Positions 35,508 through 42,701 of a stretch of 64,000 nucleotides of DNA are shown here, piece by piece. The stretch spans positions 37,114-101,113 of the forward strand of contig JADCLI010000019.1 of assembly GCA_016803235.1 (NCBI GenBank). Reading direction: 5' to 3'. The notes under the pieces are model-generated. The model had not been told where the DNA came from. It did no database searches and saw only the letters and a list, made by a program, of their open reading frames with translations. Numbering within the stretch: the stretch's first letter is position 1; every line of letters starts with the position of its first letter. The DNA comes from Pimelobacter simplex (GTDB lineage Bacteria > Actinomycetota > Actinomycetes > Propionibacteriales > Nocardioidaceae). A program made the position numbers and the translations under genes.

Positions 35508-36034
35508 GCGGACCGACCGAGCGATGGGCTGCCGCGCGGCCCGTGGCGCTGGTCCTGGTCGCGGTCCTCCTCGCCGGCGTCGCCCTCGGCGTCCGGGCGC
35601 TGGTGCGTCCGGTGTCCGCTCAGCAGGAGCACGCCGACGCACGCGCGGACGCGGTCGCCGCGGCATCGCGGTTCGCGACGAGCGTCAACACCTACGACGT
35701 CACGGACGTGCCGGCGTACACCGACCGGGTGTCCGCGCTGCTCACCGAGCCGTTCGCCGAGCAGTTCCGGGCCTCCACGGACGGCCTGCTCGCCGCGTAC
35801 GCCGAGACCGGCCTGAAGAGCCGGGGGAAGGTGCGCCAGGCGGCCGTGGACAGCATCGACTCCGACTCCGCACAGGTCCTGGTCGCCGTCGACGCGGAGA
35901 CGACGCCCGCGGGGCTGCTGACCAACCCGCCGCGGCTGCGGTGGGAGGTCTCCCTGGTGCGGGAGAAGGGCGCCTGGCTGGTCGACGACTTCCGGGCCGT
36001 CGAGGCGGCGACAGGCAAGGGGGATGAGAAGTGA
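35468..36034 (+). CDS. Mce-associated membrane protein
   Basis: 188 aa from GTG at 35468, which has a near-perfect ribosome site (AAGGAGGTGA, 35455-35464) inside mceF. A second in-frame GTG at 35504 is less likely. One N-terminal helix (VALVLVAVLLAGVALGVRALV), then an extracytoplasmic domain with helical start (HADARADAVAAASRFAT) and a SnoaL/NTF2-like ending (WEVSLVREKGAWLVDDFRAV). Mce-associated (Mas/Mam) proteins of this type are thought to stabilise Mce complexes. Confidence 0.88.
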   Translation: MAVTGGRGGGAGVSGPTERWAAARPVALVLVAVLLAGVALGVRALVRPVSAQQEHADARADAVAAASRFATSVNTYDVTDVPAYTDRVSALLTEPFAEQFRASTDGLLAAYAETGLKSRGKVRQAAVDSIDSDSAQVLVAVDAETTPAGLLTNPPRLRWEVSLVREKGAWLVDDFRAVEAATGKGDEK

Positions 36035-36711
36035 GCATCCGGCAGCCGCGACGATCCGCCGCCGCCCCCCGCCGCCGGCCCCGCGTGGCGGGCCAGGGCG
36101 CCGCCGTACGGCCGGGGGACCTCCCGCCCGAGGAGCGGCCGGCCGCGGCGGAGGACGAGACCGCCCCCGTCGAGCGGGCCGAGGACACCGGACGCGGCCG
36201 CGCGCGCGTGCCGCGGCGCAGCTGGCGTTGGCTGGCGCCGCTGCTGGTGGCCAGCGTGGCCGGCGCGGCCTTCGGCGCGGTGGCCACGATGCAGCGTGCC
36301 GACCGCGACGCGAGGGCCACTGCCCAGGTCGCGGCGCAGGACGCGGCGGCCTCGGCGGCCGCGAGCGCCGCCGAGGACGTCCTCAGCTATGCGCACGACA
36401 CGGTCGCCGACGACCTCGCCGCCGCCCAGGAGCGGATGACGCCGGCGTTCGCCGAGGAGTTCGCGGAGGTGGTCCCGACCGTGACCTCGCTGGCCGAGCA
36501 GCGGCAGCTGGTCGTGACCGCGACGGTGCGCAACGTCGCCGTCGTCGACTGCGGCGAGGAGTGCTCGTCCTCGACGGTGCGGGTGCTCCTCTTCGTCGAC
36601 CAGGAGCGGACCGGGGACGGCAGGACCCTGGACCCGATCGAGATCCGCACGGTGCTGACCATGACCCGCTCGAAGGGCGAGTGGCTGGTCAGCGACTCGG
36701 TCTCCCTCTGA
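36031..36711 (+). CDS. Second Mce-associated membrane protein
   Basis: 226 aa from GTG (overlaps the preceding TGA). A 65-residue Arg/Pro/Glu-rich cytoplasmic N-terminus, one helix (WLAPLLVASVAGAAFGAVATM), an Ala-rich coiled stretch, and a compact extracytoplasmic domain with a cysteine pair (VDCGEECSS) and the ending VLTMTRSKGEWLVSDSVSL that parallels the C-terminus of the preceding protein. Last gene of the operon; a terminator hairpin follows. Confidence 0.88.
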   Translation: MSIRQPRRSAAAPRRRPRVAGQGAAVRPGDLPPEERPAAAEDETAPVERAEDTGRGRARVPRRSWRWLAPLLVASVAGAAFGAVATMQRADRDARATAQVAAQDAAASAAASAAEDVLSYAHDTVADDLAAAQERMTPAFAEEFAEVVPTVTSLAEQRQLVVTATVRNVAVVDCGEECSSSTVRVLLFVDQERTGDGRTLDPIEIRTVLTMTRSKGEWLVSDSVSL

Positions 36712-36715
36712 CCTC

Positions 36716-36769
36716 CCTCTGGTCCCGGCCGAGCGTTCTTCCTCCCCCTCCCACGGCCGGGATCAGAGG
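36716..36769. terminator. Bidirectional terminator between the Mce operon and the sortase gene
   Basis: CCTCTGGTCCCGGCCG (36716-36731) pairs with CGGCCGGGATCAGAGG (36754-36769), 16 bp with one mismatch and a C/T-rich loop. It includes the last codons of the convergent sortase gene. Confidence 0.7.
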
Positions 36770-37416
36770 TGAGCGCTCGAGACCAGGTGTCCGTGCACGA
36801 TCGAGCGGTCCTCGGTGGTGGTCAGGTCCGCACAGGTCACCAGCGTGATCAGCGCGCGCTCGGGGACTGCCCTGGGGCGACCCGGCACCGGGCGGATCAC
36901 GCTGGTGTCGCTCGCGGGGACCTCGATGTCGGTGCCGCCGTCGTCGAGCACGTAGGTGTACACGTGGGTGCGGGTCTCCACCGTCACCTCGTCGCCGGCC
37001 CGGAGGGAGGGGAAGTCGGCGAAGGGTTGTCCGCGGGTGACCCGGTGACCGGCGACGGCGAAGTTGCCGATCTGGCCGGGGCGGGCCGTGTCGGAGAAGT
37101 GCCCGACCCCCGAGGCCAGGTCGTCCTCGCCGACGCCCTGGATGACCGGCACCTCGAAGTCGCTGCCGAAGCGGGGGATCCGCAGCACGGCGAAGCCCTC
37201 GCCCAGCCGGAGCGGGTCGGTCGTCGCGTCGCCCCTGCGATCACCCCACTCGTCCTGGAGGGCTCCGACGACGTCGCGCTGGCGCTGCTCCGCGGCGACG
37301 TTGGTCCCCCACAGCTGCCAGCCGAGCCAGGCGACCAGGGCGACGATGAGCAGGCTCAGCAGGGACGGCAGGATCCGTCCCCGCGTGCGCCGGGAGGTCG
37401 GGATGCGATCGGACAT
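36763..37416 (-). CDS. Class E-type sortase
   Basis: 217 aa with an N-terminal membrane helix (about 14-33) and the sortase beta-barrel. The catalytic triad is H124 in VAGHR, C195 in the TLVTC motif, and R204 in TTEDRSIVHGH. No C-terminal membrane helix, as in class E/D housekeeping sortases of actinobacteria. Class E enzymes cleave LAxTG rather than LPxTG and attach proteins to peptidoglycan cross-links. The only protein I find in this window with such a signal is the first Mce-operon product (LADTG, 326-330). Its promoter is separate, as a strong terminator lies upstream (37441-37472). Confidence 0.9.
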   Translation of the reverse strand: MSDRIPTSRRTRGRILPSLLSLLIVALVAWLGWQLWGTNVAAEQRQRDVVGALQDEWGDRRGDATTDPLRLGEGFAVLRIPRFGSDFEVPVIQGVGEDDLASGVGHFSDTARPGQIGNFAVAGHRVTRGQPFADFPSLRAGDEVTVETRTHVYTYVLDDGGTDIEVPASDTSVIRPVPGRPRAVPERALITLVTCADLTTTEDRSIVHGHLVSSAHL

Positions 37417-37440
37417 GGCCTCGTGGGGGAAATGGCGAAA

Positions 37441-37472
37441 CCCGGCGGGGCGTCGTGCGACGCCCCGCCGGG
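37441..37472 (-). terminator. Strong intrinsic terminator after the secreted paralogue
   Basis: CCCGGCGGGGCGTCG (37441-37455) and CGACGCCCCGCCGGG (37458-37472) form a perfect 15-bp stem with a TG loop. Read on the minus strand it is followed by GTTTCGCC. It separates the DUF6801-like gene from the sortase gene. Confidence 0.85.
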
Positions 37473-37488
37473 GTCTCGGTCCAGCGGA

Positions 37489-38487
37489 CTACTTGACGAC
37501 CTTGACCTTGACGGTCGTGGTCGCACCGAGGGAGTTGGCGTCTCCGGCGTAGGTGACGGTCAGCTTGTGCTTGCCCGCCTTCTTGAACTTCTTGAGCTTG
37601 ATCGTGGCCGCGCCGTTGGCGACGGTGCCGGTGCCCACCGTCTTGCCCTTGAGGGTGACCGTGACCGCGCCGGTGGCAGCGGCGTCCGAGGCGACCTGGA
37701 CGGTCAGCTTCGGGGCCTTCTTCTTGGCCTGGACCTTCTTCGGCTTGAGCTTCGCCGACGTGATCGTCGCAGGCGCCTTGGTCACGGTGACCGGGCTGCC
37801 GAGCAGGGTGTCGTCTGCCTGGTCGAGGACGCACGTCATGTCGGTCTTGACGTTCTGATAGTCCGGGACGCCGGAGCCGTCGTCGAGCCATCCGCCCTTG
37901 ATCAGCGCACCGGCCGTGAACTTCTGCGGCATGTGCAGGCTGAGCTTCTTGCCGGTGGCGTTCGCCGGGATCTTGACGGCCCGGACCGTGCCCGCGGTCG
38001 GGATCACCCACGGCGCCGGCGGGGTCCAGACGTCGGGTGCAGCGACGGGGATCGGCGCGTCCTTGACGCTGAGCCCGTCGATCGGCACCCAGGCGGGCGC
38101 GGCGCCGTCGAGGGAGACACCCAGGGTGGAGTCGGTCGAGGAGCCGTCGACCGCGTTGGCGACGTGGGTGAGCGCCTTGTTGGCCAGCCACAGGTTGTCC
38201 GACATGTGCAGCGTGATCTTCGTGGGCGTCGGCGCGATGGTCTGTCCCGCGTGGACGGTCGACGGGATGGTCGACTGGGCCTGGACCTCGACCGGGTGGT
38301 TGCCCAGGCTTGCCGAGTCGGTGCCGATGGTGACGATCGGCTCGCAGTCGTAGGTGAACGTCTTGTCGATCGTGATCACGCTGTTCGCGGCCTGCGCCGG
38401 GGCGCCGAAGGACGCGACGGTCAGCGCGGCCGAGGCCAGTCCGCCCGCGGTGAGCGCGGCGAGCCGGCGGGGTGAAGCGATAAACAT
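37489..38487 (-). CDS. Secreted DUF6801-like protein with C-terminal Ig-like domain, paralogue of the Mce-operon LADTG protein
   Basis: 332 aa from the ATG at 38487 (GAGAGGAAC ribosome site). A TTG one codon earlier is less likely. Signal peptide 1-33 ending AQA. The first domain (about 36-225) has a cysteine pair C48/C219, matching C52/C214 of the protein at 26036, and QAQSTIPSTVHAGQTI aligns with NARSTVPSSFDGGETI there. A Lys-rich linker (KLKPKKVQAKKK) leads to a bacterial Ig-like repeat domain ending LTVTYAGDANSLGATTTVKVKV. No sorting signal or membrane anchor: it should be released or bound non-covalently, in contrast with its sortase-linked paralogue. The Lys-rich linker could bind cell-wall polyanions. 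Confidence 0.8.
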   Translation of the reverse strand: MFIASPRRLAALTAGGLASAALTVASFGAPAQAANSVITIDKTFTYDCEPIVTIGTDSASLGNHPVEVQAQSTIPSTVHAGQTIAPTPTKITLHMSDNLWLANKALTHVANAVDGSSTDSTLGVSLDGAAPAWVPIDGLSVKDAPIPVAAPDVWTPPAPWVIPTAGTVRAVKIPANATGKKLSLHMPQKFTAGALIKGGWLDDGSGVPDYQNVKTDMTCVLDQADDTLLGSPVTVTKAPATITSAKLKPKKVQAKKKAPKLTVQVASDAAATGAVTVTLKGKTVGTGTVANGAATIKLKKFKKAGKHKLTVTYAGDANSLGATTTVKVKVVK

Positions 38488-38490
38488 CAA

Positions 38491-38669
38491 TGTTCCTCTC
38501 GGGGGTATAAACGTTGCTGTTTCTCGGAAGTGTTGCAGGTCACCCAGGCTGCGGCAAGATCAACAAGGCATCTCGTAAACAGGAGTTGCACCGAGCGTTG
38601 CGACGAGCCGTGTCCACCATCAGGACCAACGTCCCGAGACGCGGGCGCCGCCGTTCGTAGAATCGCCGC
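38491..38669. promoter_or_regulatory. Divergent control region with AAACAG elements
   Basis: Minus strand: AAACAGCAACGTTT (38522-38509) followed at once by TATACC (38509-38504) and CCCGAG, the same layout as the Mce operon promoter. Plus strand: GTAAACAG at 38575-38582 as a further half site. The TetR start has TAGAAT at 38658-38663. The 179 bp are AT-richer than neighbouring genes. Confidence 0.6.
38658..38663 (+). promoter_or_regulatory. -10 hexamer TAGAAT of a leaderless promoter
   Basis: TAGAAT ends 6 nt before the TetR ATG at 38670, with no ribosome-binding site. Confidence 0.5.
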
Positions 38670-39296
38670 ATGGGGGCCGACCATCTGCCGTCCGGACGAC
38701 ACGGCCTGACGCCGGAGCAGGTCCGCGAGGACCAGCGCCGCCGGCTGCTGTCGGCGACGGCGATCTGCATGGCGGAGCGCGGCTACACCGACACCTCGGT
38801 GGCCGACATCATCGAGCGGGCGGGAGTGTCCCGCAAGACCTTCTACGAGCTCTTCGCGGACAAGGCCGACGCCTTCTCGGCGGCCTACGAGACCGGCGTC
38901 GCGGGACTGATGCACGACGTCGGCGAGGCGATCGGTCCCGACGGCACCTGGCACGAGCGCGTGGTCCGGGGCCTGACCGCCCTCGCCGAGTCCGTGGCGC
39001 GCAGCCCGGCCTTCGCCACCCTCTGCATCATGGAGGTGTGGGCGGCCGGTGACGCAGCCCGCCGCCGCCACTTCGAGGTGGTGGCCGGGTTCCGCACCTT
39101 CCTCGACGAGCTCTCCGACGAGGTCAGCGAGCAGCTGTTCAGCGGCATCGTGGGTGCGCTGTCGACCATGCTCTACCACGAGATCGACGAGGGGCGCGTC
39201 GAGCAGCTCACCGAGATCGTGCCCGACATGGTGGCCTTCGTCGAGCCTCCTCTGGAGGCGGTCCGCGCGCGGAAGGGCGGGCGGTCCGGGTCCTGA
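38670..39296 (+). CDS. TetR family regulator, probable controller of the Mce/sortase locus
   Basis: 208 aa. The helix-turn-helix (about 20-66) has RRRLLSATAICMAERGYTDTSVADIIERAG and the recognition segment VSRKTFYELFADK. The larger C-terminal domain (TetR_C type) is helical, with room for a hydrophobic ligand. It is divergent from the DUF6801-like gene, with AAACAG-type sites in between and a perfect AAACAGTGCTGTTT palindrome at the Mce operon promoter 12.7 kb away. I infer that it represses both units until a lipid or steroid ligand binds. It ends exactly where a 26-bp hairpin begins. Confidence 0.88.
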   Translation: MGADHLPSGRHGLTPEQVREDQRRRLLSATAICMAERGYTDTSVADIIERAGVSRKTFYELFADKADAFSAAYETGVAGLMHDVGEAIGPDGTWHERVVRGLTALAESVARSPAFATLCIMEVWAAGDAARRRHFEVVAGFRTFLDELSDEVSEQLFSGIVGALSTMLYHEIDEGRVEQLTEIVPDMVAFVEPPLEAVRARKGGRSGS

Positions 39297-39359
39297 CGTC
39301 GCACCTGACGAATGGGCTGTGATCCAGGCGAATTCACAGCCCATTCGTCAGGTGCGACG
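39297..39359. terminator. Perfect 26-bp hairpin between convergent genes
   Basis: Arms 39297-39322 and 39334-39359 (outer CGTCGCACCTGACGAA, inner TGGGCTGTGA) are perfectly complementary around an 11-nt loop. It starts one base after the TetR stop, and its right arm contains the MFS stop codon (39348-39350). No T-tract; it works in both directions by symmetry. Confidence 0.7.
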
Positions 39360-40649
39360 CCCAGGGCCGACCCCCGCAGCAGCCACGCGGTAGCGCACGA
39401 ACGACGGCACGGCGAGTGCCGCCACGACCACCAGGACGACGACCAGCACGCCGCCGCCGGCAGCCGCGGTCGCCGTACCCACCATCGCGGCGCTCGCGCC
39501 GTGGGCGACGTCCGCGATCCGCGGGCCGCCGGCGACGACCACGACGAAGATGCCCTGCAGCCGGCCACGGACCTCGTCGGCGGCCGCGGTCTGCAGCATC
39601 GAGGTGCGGAAGGCCGCCGAGGCCATGTCGGCCGCGCCGCCGACGACGAGCATGAGGACGGCCACCACCAGCCAGCCGTGCGCCGCGCCGGGCGTCGCGT
39701 CCGCGCCGAGGACGGCCAGGCCGAAGCCGACCATCGCCAGGCCCCACACGACGATGCACCAGACCACGGCCCTGCCCTGGGCCGAGACCCGCGAGACCCA
39801 ACCCGAGAAGACGCCGCCCAGCACCGCTCCGGCCGGGATGCCGGCGAACAGCAGCGCGAAGGCGAGGCCGCCCTCGTCGGGGCCGAGGAAGCTCTGGTGC
39901 GCTATCTCCGGGAACAGCGCGCGCGGCATGCCGAAGACCATCGCGATGATGTCGACGAGGAAGGACATCATCAGCACCGGCTGGCCGCGCAGGTAGGCGA
40001 TGCCCTCGATCACCGAGCGCAGTCCCGGCGTCCCCGTGCTGACGCCCTCGATCGGCAGGGCGGGCAGTCGGATCACCGCCCACAGGGTGGCGAGCAGCGA
40101 GACCGCGTCGCCGGCGTACAGCCAGGCGAAGCCGGTGAACGGGATCAGGACGCCCGCGATCAGCGGACCGCCGATCGCGCCGGCCTGCATCACCGTCATG
40201 TTGAGGGAGTTGGCGGCCGGCAGCACGTCGTCGTCGAGCAGCCGCGGCAGCACCGCCGACCGGGTCGGCTGGTTGACCGCGAAGAAGGCCTGCTGCACCG
40301 AGAACAGCCCGAGCAGCACCCACACATTGCTCATCCCGAACGCCGCCTGCAGCCAGAACAGCGCCGCGGTGCCGATCAGCCCGCAGGTCGTGACGAGCAG
40401 CATCGTGCGCCGGTCGAAGTGGTCGGCGAGCGCGCCGCCCCACAGGCCGAACACCACGAGCGGCACCAGGCCGAAGACACCGGTCAGGCCGACGTACGCC
40501 GACGAGCCGGTGTCCGCGTAGATCTGGGCCGGGACCGCGACGACCGTCAGCTGGGCACCGACGACCGTGATGATGTTCGCCGACCACAGCCGCCGGAAGT
40601 GCGGGTTCCGCAGCGGCCGGGTGTCGGCCAGCATCCCGCGCACTCCCAC
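39348..40649 (-). CDS. MFS transporter, enterobactin-exporter (EntS)-like
   Basis: 433 aa with twelve predicted helices. It opens with a LRNPHFRRLWSANIITVVGAQL block, and the loop GGALADHFDRRTMLL is the conserved D-x-x-x-R motif of MFS exporters. QPTRSAVLPRLL and the periplasmic LPALPIEGVSTG loop place it with MFS_3/EntS-like carriers that export siderophores or drugs. The GTG at 40649 has TAGCCT ending six bases upstream, supporting this start and a leaderless mRNA. Substrate not predictable. Confidence 0.9.
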   Translation of the reverse strand: MGVRGMLADTRPLRNPHFRRLWSANIITVVGAQLTVVAVPAQIYADTGSSAYVGLTGVFGLVPLVVFGLWGGALADHFDRRTMLLVTTCGLIGTAALFWLQAAFGMSNVWVLLGLFSVQQAFFAVNQPTRSAVLPRLLDDDVLPAANSLNMTVMQAGAIGGPLIAGVLIPFTGFAWLYAGDAVSLLATLWAVIRLPALPIEGVSTGTPGLRSVIEGIAYLRGQPVLMMSFLVDIIAMVFGMPRALFPEIAHQSFLGPDEGGLAFALLFAGIPAGAVLGGVFSGWVSRVSAQGRAVVWCIVVWGLAMVGFGLAVLGADATPGAAHGWLVVAVLMLVVGGAADMASAAFRTSMLQTAAADEVRGRLQGIFVVVVAGGPRIADVAHGASAAMVGTATAAAGGGVLVVVLVVVAALAVPSFVRYRVAAAGVGPGRRT

Positions 40650-40655
40650 CCCGAC

Positions 40656-40661
40656 AGGCTA
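40656..40661 (-). promoter_or_regulatory. -10 hexamer TAGCCT of a leaderless promoter
   Basis: TAGCCT ends 6 nt before the GTG of the MFS gene. Confidence 0.5.
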
Positions 40662-40715
40662 GGGACCGCCGGCGTCGCGCGATGAATCGGCCCCGCTGCG
40701 ACGGTCGACACGTGC

Positions 40716-41015
40716 ATGACCACACCTCAGCACGGCGGCATCGGGCCGCTCGACATCACCTTCACCGAGACCCTGCGCGAGACCGACGCCAAGGGCGGCT
40801 GGACCTACGTCGTCTGGCCCGAGTCGGTCGACCGGTTCGGCACCCGTGGCCGGGTCAAGGTACGCGGCACCGTCGACGGCACCCCGTTCGAGACCTCGTT
40901 CATGGCGCTCGGCGACGGCACCCACAAGCTGCCCGTCGCCAACGCCCTGCGCGTCGAGTCGGGCAAGCGGGCCGGCGACACCGTCGAGGTGCACCTGACC
41001 GAGCGGCTGGCCTGA
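40716..41015 (+). CDS. DUF1905 domain protein
   Basis: 99 aa. It matches the DUF1905 pattern: a beta-rich core starting [20 protein letters not shown], then [31 protein letters not shown] and [12 protein letters not shown] at the end. DUF1905 proteins are small, cytoplasmic and of unknown function, often followed by YdeI/OmpD-associated domains. Here the domain stands alone. No clear ribosome site precedes the ATG; CACGTG lies just upstream. Confidence 0.82.
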   Translation: MTTPQHGGIGPLDITFTETLRETDAKGGWTYVVWPESVDRFGTRGRVKVRGTVDGTPFETSFMALGDGTHKLPVANALRVESGKRAGDTVEVHLTERLA

Positions 41016-41136
41016 GGCCCGTACCCGCGCCGAAAAGTTCCGTGCAAGGCTGTCGTACCGCGCATCCCCCGTTCGTGGAGGGGGTGGGAGGCGGTCATCG
41101 GGGCCGCCCCGCACCGACCGAGACCAGGAGATCCCC

Positions 41137-41487
41137 ATGACCCAGTACCTGTTGGCCGTGCACGGCAACGAGGCGGACTACGCCGAGATCACCCCCGAGC
41201 AGATGCAGCAGATGTTCGCGGACACCGAGCGGTTCAACCAGCAGCTCCAGGCCGACGGGGTCTGGGTGTTCGCAGGCGGCCTCGAGACCGTCGCGTCCGC
41301 GTCCGTCGTCGACGGCACCGGCGACGCGCCGGTCGTCACCGACGGCCCCTACCTGGAGACCAAGGAGCACATCGGCGGCTTCTGGATCATCGACGTGCCC
41401 GACCACGACGCCGCGATGAGGTACGCCGCCGCGGGCTCGAAGGCGTGCCAGGGCAAGGTCGAGGTCCGCCCCTTCCAGGCCGAATGA
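41137..41487 (+). CDS. YCII-related (DGPF) protein
   Basis: 116 aa. YCII fold markers: MTQYLLAVHGNE at the N-terminus and a central VTDGPYLETKEHIGGFWIIDVPD, which is the DGPF/DGPY motif. It is preceded by GACCAGGAG and overlaps the following sigma-factor start (ATGA). DGPF proteins encoded with ECF42 sigma factors are a recurring actinobacterial pair, and expression of the DGPF gene usually depends on the sigma factor. Its enzymatic role is unknown. Confidence 0.92.
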   Translation: MTQYLLAVHGNEADYAEITPEQMQQMFADTERFNQQLQADGVWVFAGGLETVASASVVDGTGDAPVVTDGPYLETKEHIGGFWIIDVPDHDAAMRYAAAGSKACQGKVEVRPFQAE

Positions 41488-42701
41488 GCCAGGACGCCCG
41501 TGCGGCCGTCGAACGGATCTTCCGCGACGAGTACGGCCGGCTGATCGCCTCCCTGGTCCGCCGCTTCGGCGACATCGACCTCGCCGAGGACGCGGCCGGC
41601 GAGGCGCTGGTCAGGGCGCTCGAGAAGTGGCCGGAGGACGGTGTTCCGCCCAACCCCGGCGCGTGGCTCACCACCACCGCCGGCAACCGGGCGATCGACC
41701 GGATCCGCCGCGAGAAGAACCGGACGAGCAAGCACGAGGCCGCCGTCATGATCGAGGACGACACACCCCACGAGCCGACCGGCGTCATCGAGGACGACCG
41801 GCTCCGGCTGATCTTCACCTGCTGCCACCCCTCGCTCGCACCGGAGGCACGGATCGCGCTCACCCTGCGCCTGCTCGGCGGCCTCACCGTCGCCGAGATC
41901 GCCAGCGCCTTCCTCGTCCAGGAGACGACGATGGCGCAGCGGATCACCCGCGCCAAGGGCAAGATCAAGGGCGCCAACATCCCGTACCGGGTGCCCGAGG
42001 CCGAGGACCTGCCGGTGCGGGTCGGCGCCGTGCTCGCCGTGCTCCTGCTGATCTTCAACGAGGGCTACCTCTCCTCCGGAGACGGCGACCCGGTCCGCGA
42101 GGAGCTGACCGGCGAGGCGATCCGGCTGGCCCGGATCCTCCACGAGCTGCTGCCCGCCGACCTGGAGGTCACCGGGCTGCTGGCGATGCTGCTGCTGACC
42201 GAGGCGCGTCGTACCGCACGGGTGCGGGGAGGTGAGCTCGTCCCCCTCGAGGAGCAGGACCGCGGCGGCTGGGACCGGGCCCTCATCGCCGAGGGCCACG
42301 ACCTGGTGCGGCAGTGCCTGGCCGCCAACCGGCCCGGCCGCTACCAGATCCTGGCCGCGGTCAACGCCGTCCACACCGATGCGCCCACCGCGGCCGCGAC
42401 CGACTGGTCCCAGGTGGTGGCGCTCTACGACCAGCTCGTGCGTCTCGACCCGTCGCCGATCGTCGCGCTCAACCGCGCGGTCGCCGTCGCCGAGCTCGAC
42501 GGCCCGGAGGTCGCGCTCGCGATCGTCGAGCGGCTTCCGCTCGAGGGCTACCACGCCTGGCACGCCACCCGGGCCGAGCTGCTGCGCCGGCTGGGCCGCA
42601 GCGCCGCCGCCCGGGAGCAGTACGACGCCGCGCTGGCCGTGTGCGACAACCAGGCCGAGCGCGCGTTCCTGCTCAGGAAGCAGGGGCAGCTGGCCGGCTG
42701 A
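41484..42701 (+). CDS. ECF42-type RNA polymerase sigma factor with C-terminal TPR-like extension
   Basis: 405 aa from the ATG at 41484. Sigma region 2 has IFRDEYGRLIASLVRRFGDIDLAEDAAGEALVRAL and the AWLTTTAGNRAIDRIRRE -10-recognition part. Region 4 has LTLRLLGGLTVAEIASAFLVQETTMAQRITRAKGKI. The roughly 200-residue C-terminal extension is the helical, TPR-like domain that marks the ECF42 group and is needed for activity in studied members. No anti-sigma factor is encoded, as usual in this group. It is coupled to the DGPF gene, its probable target. Confidence 0.92.
   Translation: MSQDARAAVERIFRDEYGRLIASLVRRFGDIDLAEDAAGEALVRALEKWPEDGVPPNPGAWLTTTAGNRAIDRIRREKNRTSKHEAAVMIEDDTPHEPTGVIEDDRLRLIFTCCHPSLAPEARIALTLRLLGGLTVAEIASAFLVQETTMAQRITRAKGKIKGANIPYRVPEAEDLPVRVGAVLAVLLLIFNEGYLSSGDGDPVREELTGEAIRLARILHELLPADLEVTGLLAMLLLTEARRTARVRGGELVPLEEQDRGGWDRALIAEGHDLVRQCLAANRPGRYQILAAVNAVHTDAPTAAATDWSQVVALYDQLVRLDPSPIVALNRAVAVAELDGPEVALAIVERLPLEGYHAWHATRAELLRRLGRSAAAREQYDAALAVCDNQAERAFLLRKQGQLAG

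Noticed and set aside
41051-41074. TGTCGT and CGTTC as an ECF42-type promoter before the DGPF gene
   Set aside because: Only 13 bp separate the two, shorter than the usual ECF spacer, and both are imperfect.
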